A DNA stretch of 64,000 bases from Muricomes intestini (GTDB taxonomy: Bacteria; Bacillota; Clostridia; Lachnospirales; Lachnospiraceae). Below the pieces are notes generated by a model, which did not search any database, was not told where the DNA came from, and was given only the letters and a program-made list of their open reading frames with translations. The position numbers and the translations under genes were made by a program. The DNA is taken from NCBI RefSeq assembly GCF_004346165.1, contig NZ_SLZZ01000001.1:265225-329224 (forward strand), in the 5' to 3' direction. Below, in pieces: positions 62,624-64,000 of the stretch. The number at the start of each line of letters is the position of its first letter. Position 1 is the first letter of the stretch.

Positions 62624-63898
62624 TGCCAGTTCATTTGTGATGTCTTCCCAGGTAATTCCTTTTTCAACCATCAATACCATGGCATGATACAGAAAATCTG
62701 ACATCTCGTATTTAACTTCTTCTGGATTAGAATTTTTGGCAGCTATGATGATTTCCGCTGCTTCCTCTCCTACCTTTTTCAGAATTTTATCAATTCCTTT
62801 GTCAAACAGGTAATTGGTATAGGAGCCTTCCTTCGGATTTTGCTTTCTGTCTGCAATTGTGGCATAGACAGATTCAAACACCTGAAGGGGATTCTTTACA
62901 TCATATTCGCTGCCTACAACAGGCTGGAAGAAACAACTATGGCTTCCTGTATGACAGGCGGCGCCTATCTGCTCTACTTTTGCAAGGAGTGTGTCATTAT
63001 CGCAGTCCATGGTCAGGGTCTTTACATACTGGAAATGGCCGGAAGTGGCGCCCTTTACCCACTGCTCTTTTCTGCTTCTGCTATAGTAAGTCATTTTCCC
63101 CGATTTCACGGTGTGGTCAAAAGCTTCCTCATCCATATACGCCAGCATCAAAACTTCATTCGTCTTATAGTCCTGCACAATTACAGGCAAAAGACCATCT
63201 GAATTTAATTTGAACTCTGAAAAATCTACCATACTTTCAAAAGAAGTCATATGGATGCCCTCTGCCAGACAAATATCTTTAAATGCGTGATAATCTATGT
63301 CCTTCTGGCTGATAAAGAGTCCTGAAACACCTTTTATGCCCTCATTTTTTAATATTTTCAATATTTCGTCCTGCTCCATGGTGTCGGTCACTACAACACA
63401 GGGAACCTGAGTCACATTCATAACAGAATTCAGATCCAGCCTGTGCATGAATATAATTTCGGAGCCACACTCTTCTATGAGATGCTGTTGTTTGAACAGG
63501 GCATCAAAATCATTTAGCGACACAGCAATCCGTTCTTTGCCAAACCGCTTGGAAACCTCTTCAATCAGGTCAATAGACTCAGGCTTTGAAAAGTTTAGCA
63601 TAGCCCTTCTTGCGCCTGCATACAGAAATTTCTTTACATCTTCCTGCCTGCTGATATTCCCGCCGGCAATCATGGGGATACTGATGACACGATTGATTCT
63701 TTTTATCAAGTCAAAGGCCTGCTCATGCTCCTCATCGGAATCGGACAAATCAAAGACAATCAGCTCGTCTGCGCCCATATCTCCGTAGTGTTTTGCAAGT
63801 GATATAACATTGTCTGCAATCACTTCTTTATCGTCGAACCACCGGACTGCTTTTCCTTTATCGATGAAAATGCAGGGGGTTAATCTTTTATAGCTCAT
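62615..63898 (-). CDS. hisIE: HisF/HisA-like domain fused to bifunctional HisIE
   Basis: 427 aa. The C-terminal half is HisI (phosphoribosyl-AMP cyclohydrolase; [26 protein letters not shown]) followed by HisE (phosphoribosyl-ATP pyrophosphatase; [16 protein letters not shown]), the second and third steps of histidine synthesis. The first 220 or so residues are a HisF/HisA-type barrel. Its catalytic first aspartate (PCLDVKDG in HisF) reads PCIFIDKG, so this part seems catalytically dead or changed. The start MSYKRLTPC at 63898 is chosen by family likeness; an in-frame ATG at 63937 is possible. Other his genes may lie beyond the window. Confidence 0.88.
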   Translation of the reverse strand: MSYKRLTPCIFIDKGKAVRWFDDKEVIADNVISLAKHYGDMGADELIVFDLSDSDEEHEQAFDLIKRINRVISIPMIAGGNISRQEDVKKFLYAGARRAMLNFSKPESIDLIEEVSKRFGKERIAVSLNDFDALFKQQHLIEECGSEIIFMHRLDLNSVMNVTQVPCVVVTDTMEQDEILKILKNEGIKGVSGLFISQKDIDYHAFKDICLAEGIHMTSFESMVDFSEFKLNSDGLLPVIVQDYKTNEVLMLAYMDEEAFDHTVKSGKMTYYSRSRKEQWVKGATSGHFQYVKTLTMDCDNDTLLAKVEQIGAACHTGSHSCFFQPVVGSEYDVKNPLQVFESVYATIADRKQNPKEGSYTNYLFDKGIDKILKKVGEEAAEIIIAAKNSNPEEVKYEMSDFLYHAMVLMVEKGITWEDITNELADR

Positions 63899-64000
63899 TT
63901 GTGTTCTGCCACTCGAAATATGGACAAATATACCCATATCGAGAATTTTACTGCTTCAACCTATATGCTTTCACTCTGATTAATCAGACACTACTCACAA
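63899..64000. other. Window end upstream of the His fusion
   Basis: No gene recognised. It may carry the promoter or the end of an upstream gene. Confidence 0.4.

Noticed and set aside
1..64000. tRNA, rRNA, tmRNA, RNase P or SRP RNA genes
   Set aside because: I found no T-arm (GGTTCRANNCC) with matching acceptor, nor any conserved core of the other RNAs, on either strand by eye.

Overview
The window looks like ordinary chromosome from a spore-forming, fermentative Clostridia bacterium of the Lachnospiraceae type (clostridial cluster XIVa). The grounds are the gene set (YqfC/YqfD sporulation proteins, Nfn-type transhydrogenase, L27 with a cleavable leader beside its Prp protease, radical-SAM pair next to an RNase G), frequent TTG/GTG starts with strong GGAGG sites, and consensus TTGACA/TATAAT promoters. 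No prophage, complete insertion sequence, CRISPR array, tRNA or rRNA was found. The species cannot be named from the sequence alone.

Layout. 1-11.5 kb: the 3' end of ftsK, one-carbon genes (fhs, folD), a membrane zinc-ribbon/TPR protein, then a redox block: iron alcohol dehydrogenase with a near-perfect Rex operator, nfnAB, rlmH, L-lactate dehydrogenase with a weaker Rex-like site, and malic enzyme. 11.7-19.4 kb: yqfC-yqfD-phoH-ybeY, a SpoVB/MurJ-like flippase, small proteins, 5-formyl-THF cyclo-ligase and miaB. 19.6-30.6 kb: mutS-mutL-miaA, a PLP enzyme, two flavoproteins and radC. 30.7-40.3 kb: one long cell-shape/division operon (mreB-like, mreC, mreD, mrdA, minC, minD, minE, rodA, mgsA, D,D-carboxypeptidase). 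40.3-46.5 kb: an adaptor-like protein, then yggS-sepF-ylmH-lspA-rluD and a cytidylate-kinase-like gene. 46.5-49.3 kb: a tyrosine recombinase and an SOS unit (yneA-like gene divergent from lexA, with three LexA boxes). 49.3-60.4 kb, minus strand: rsfS-yqeK-nadD-yhbY-obgE, rpmA-prp-rplU, CBS protein, lysC, ybaK, rng and two radical-SAM-linked genes. 60.4-64 kb: a decayed intergenic stretch, an alpha/beta hydrolase, a small membrane protein, and an unusual HisF-like/HisI/HisE fusion.

The most notable non-coding content is three families of dispersed intergenic repeats: a 182-bp multi-hairpin element (two full copies in opposite orientation plus two single-hairpin derivatives), a roughly 140-bp MITE-like element with 14-bp terminal inverted repeats, and a GCTAAGCTC-type repeat that occurs as two solo copies and as a 3 x 99-bp tandem array. 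Two copies of the last family begin exactly at stop codons. One 182-bp copy lies between the lexA promoter and the lexA start, so it should be transcribed as part of the lexA leader.

I did not find a convincing new multi-gene system. The best candidates for new biology are the repeat families, the degenerate HisF domain in the His fusion, the divergent MreB, the paired palindromes upstream of ybaK, and a consensus promoter that runs straight into a terminator hairpin downstream of the alcohol dehydrogenase.
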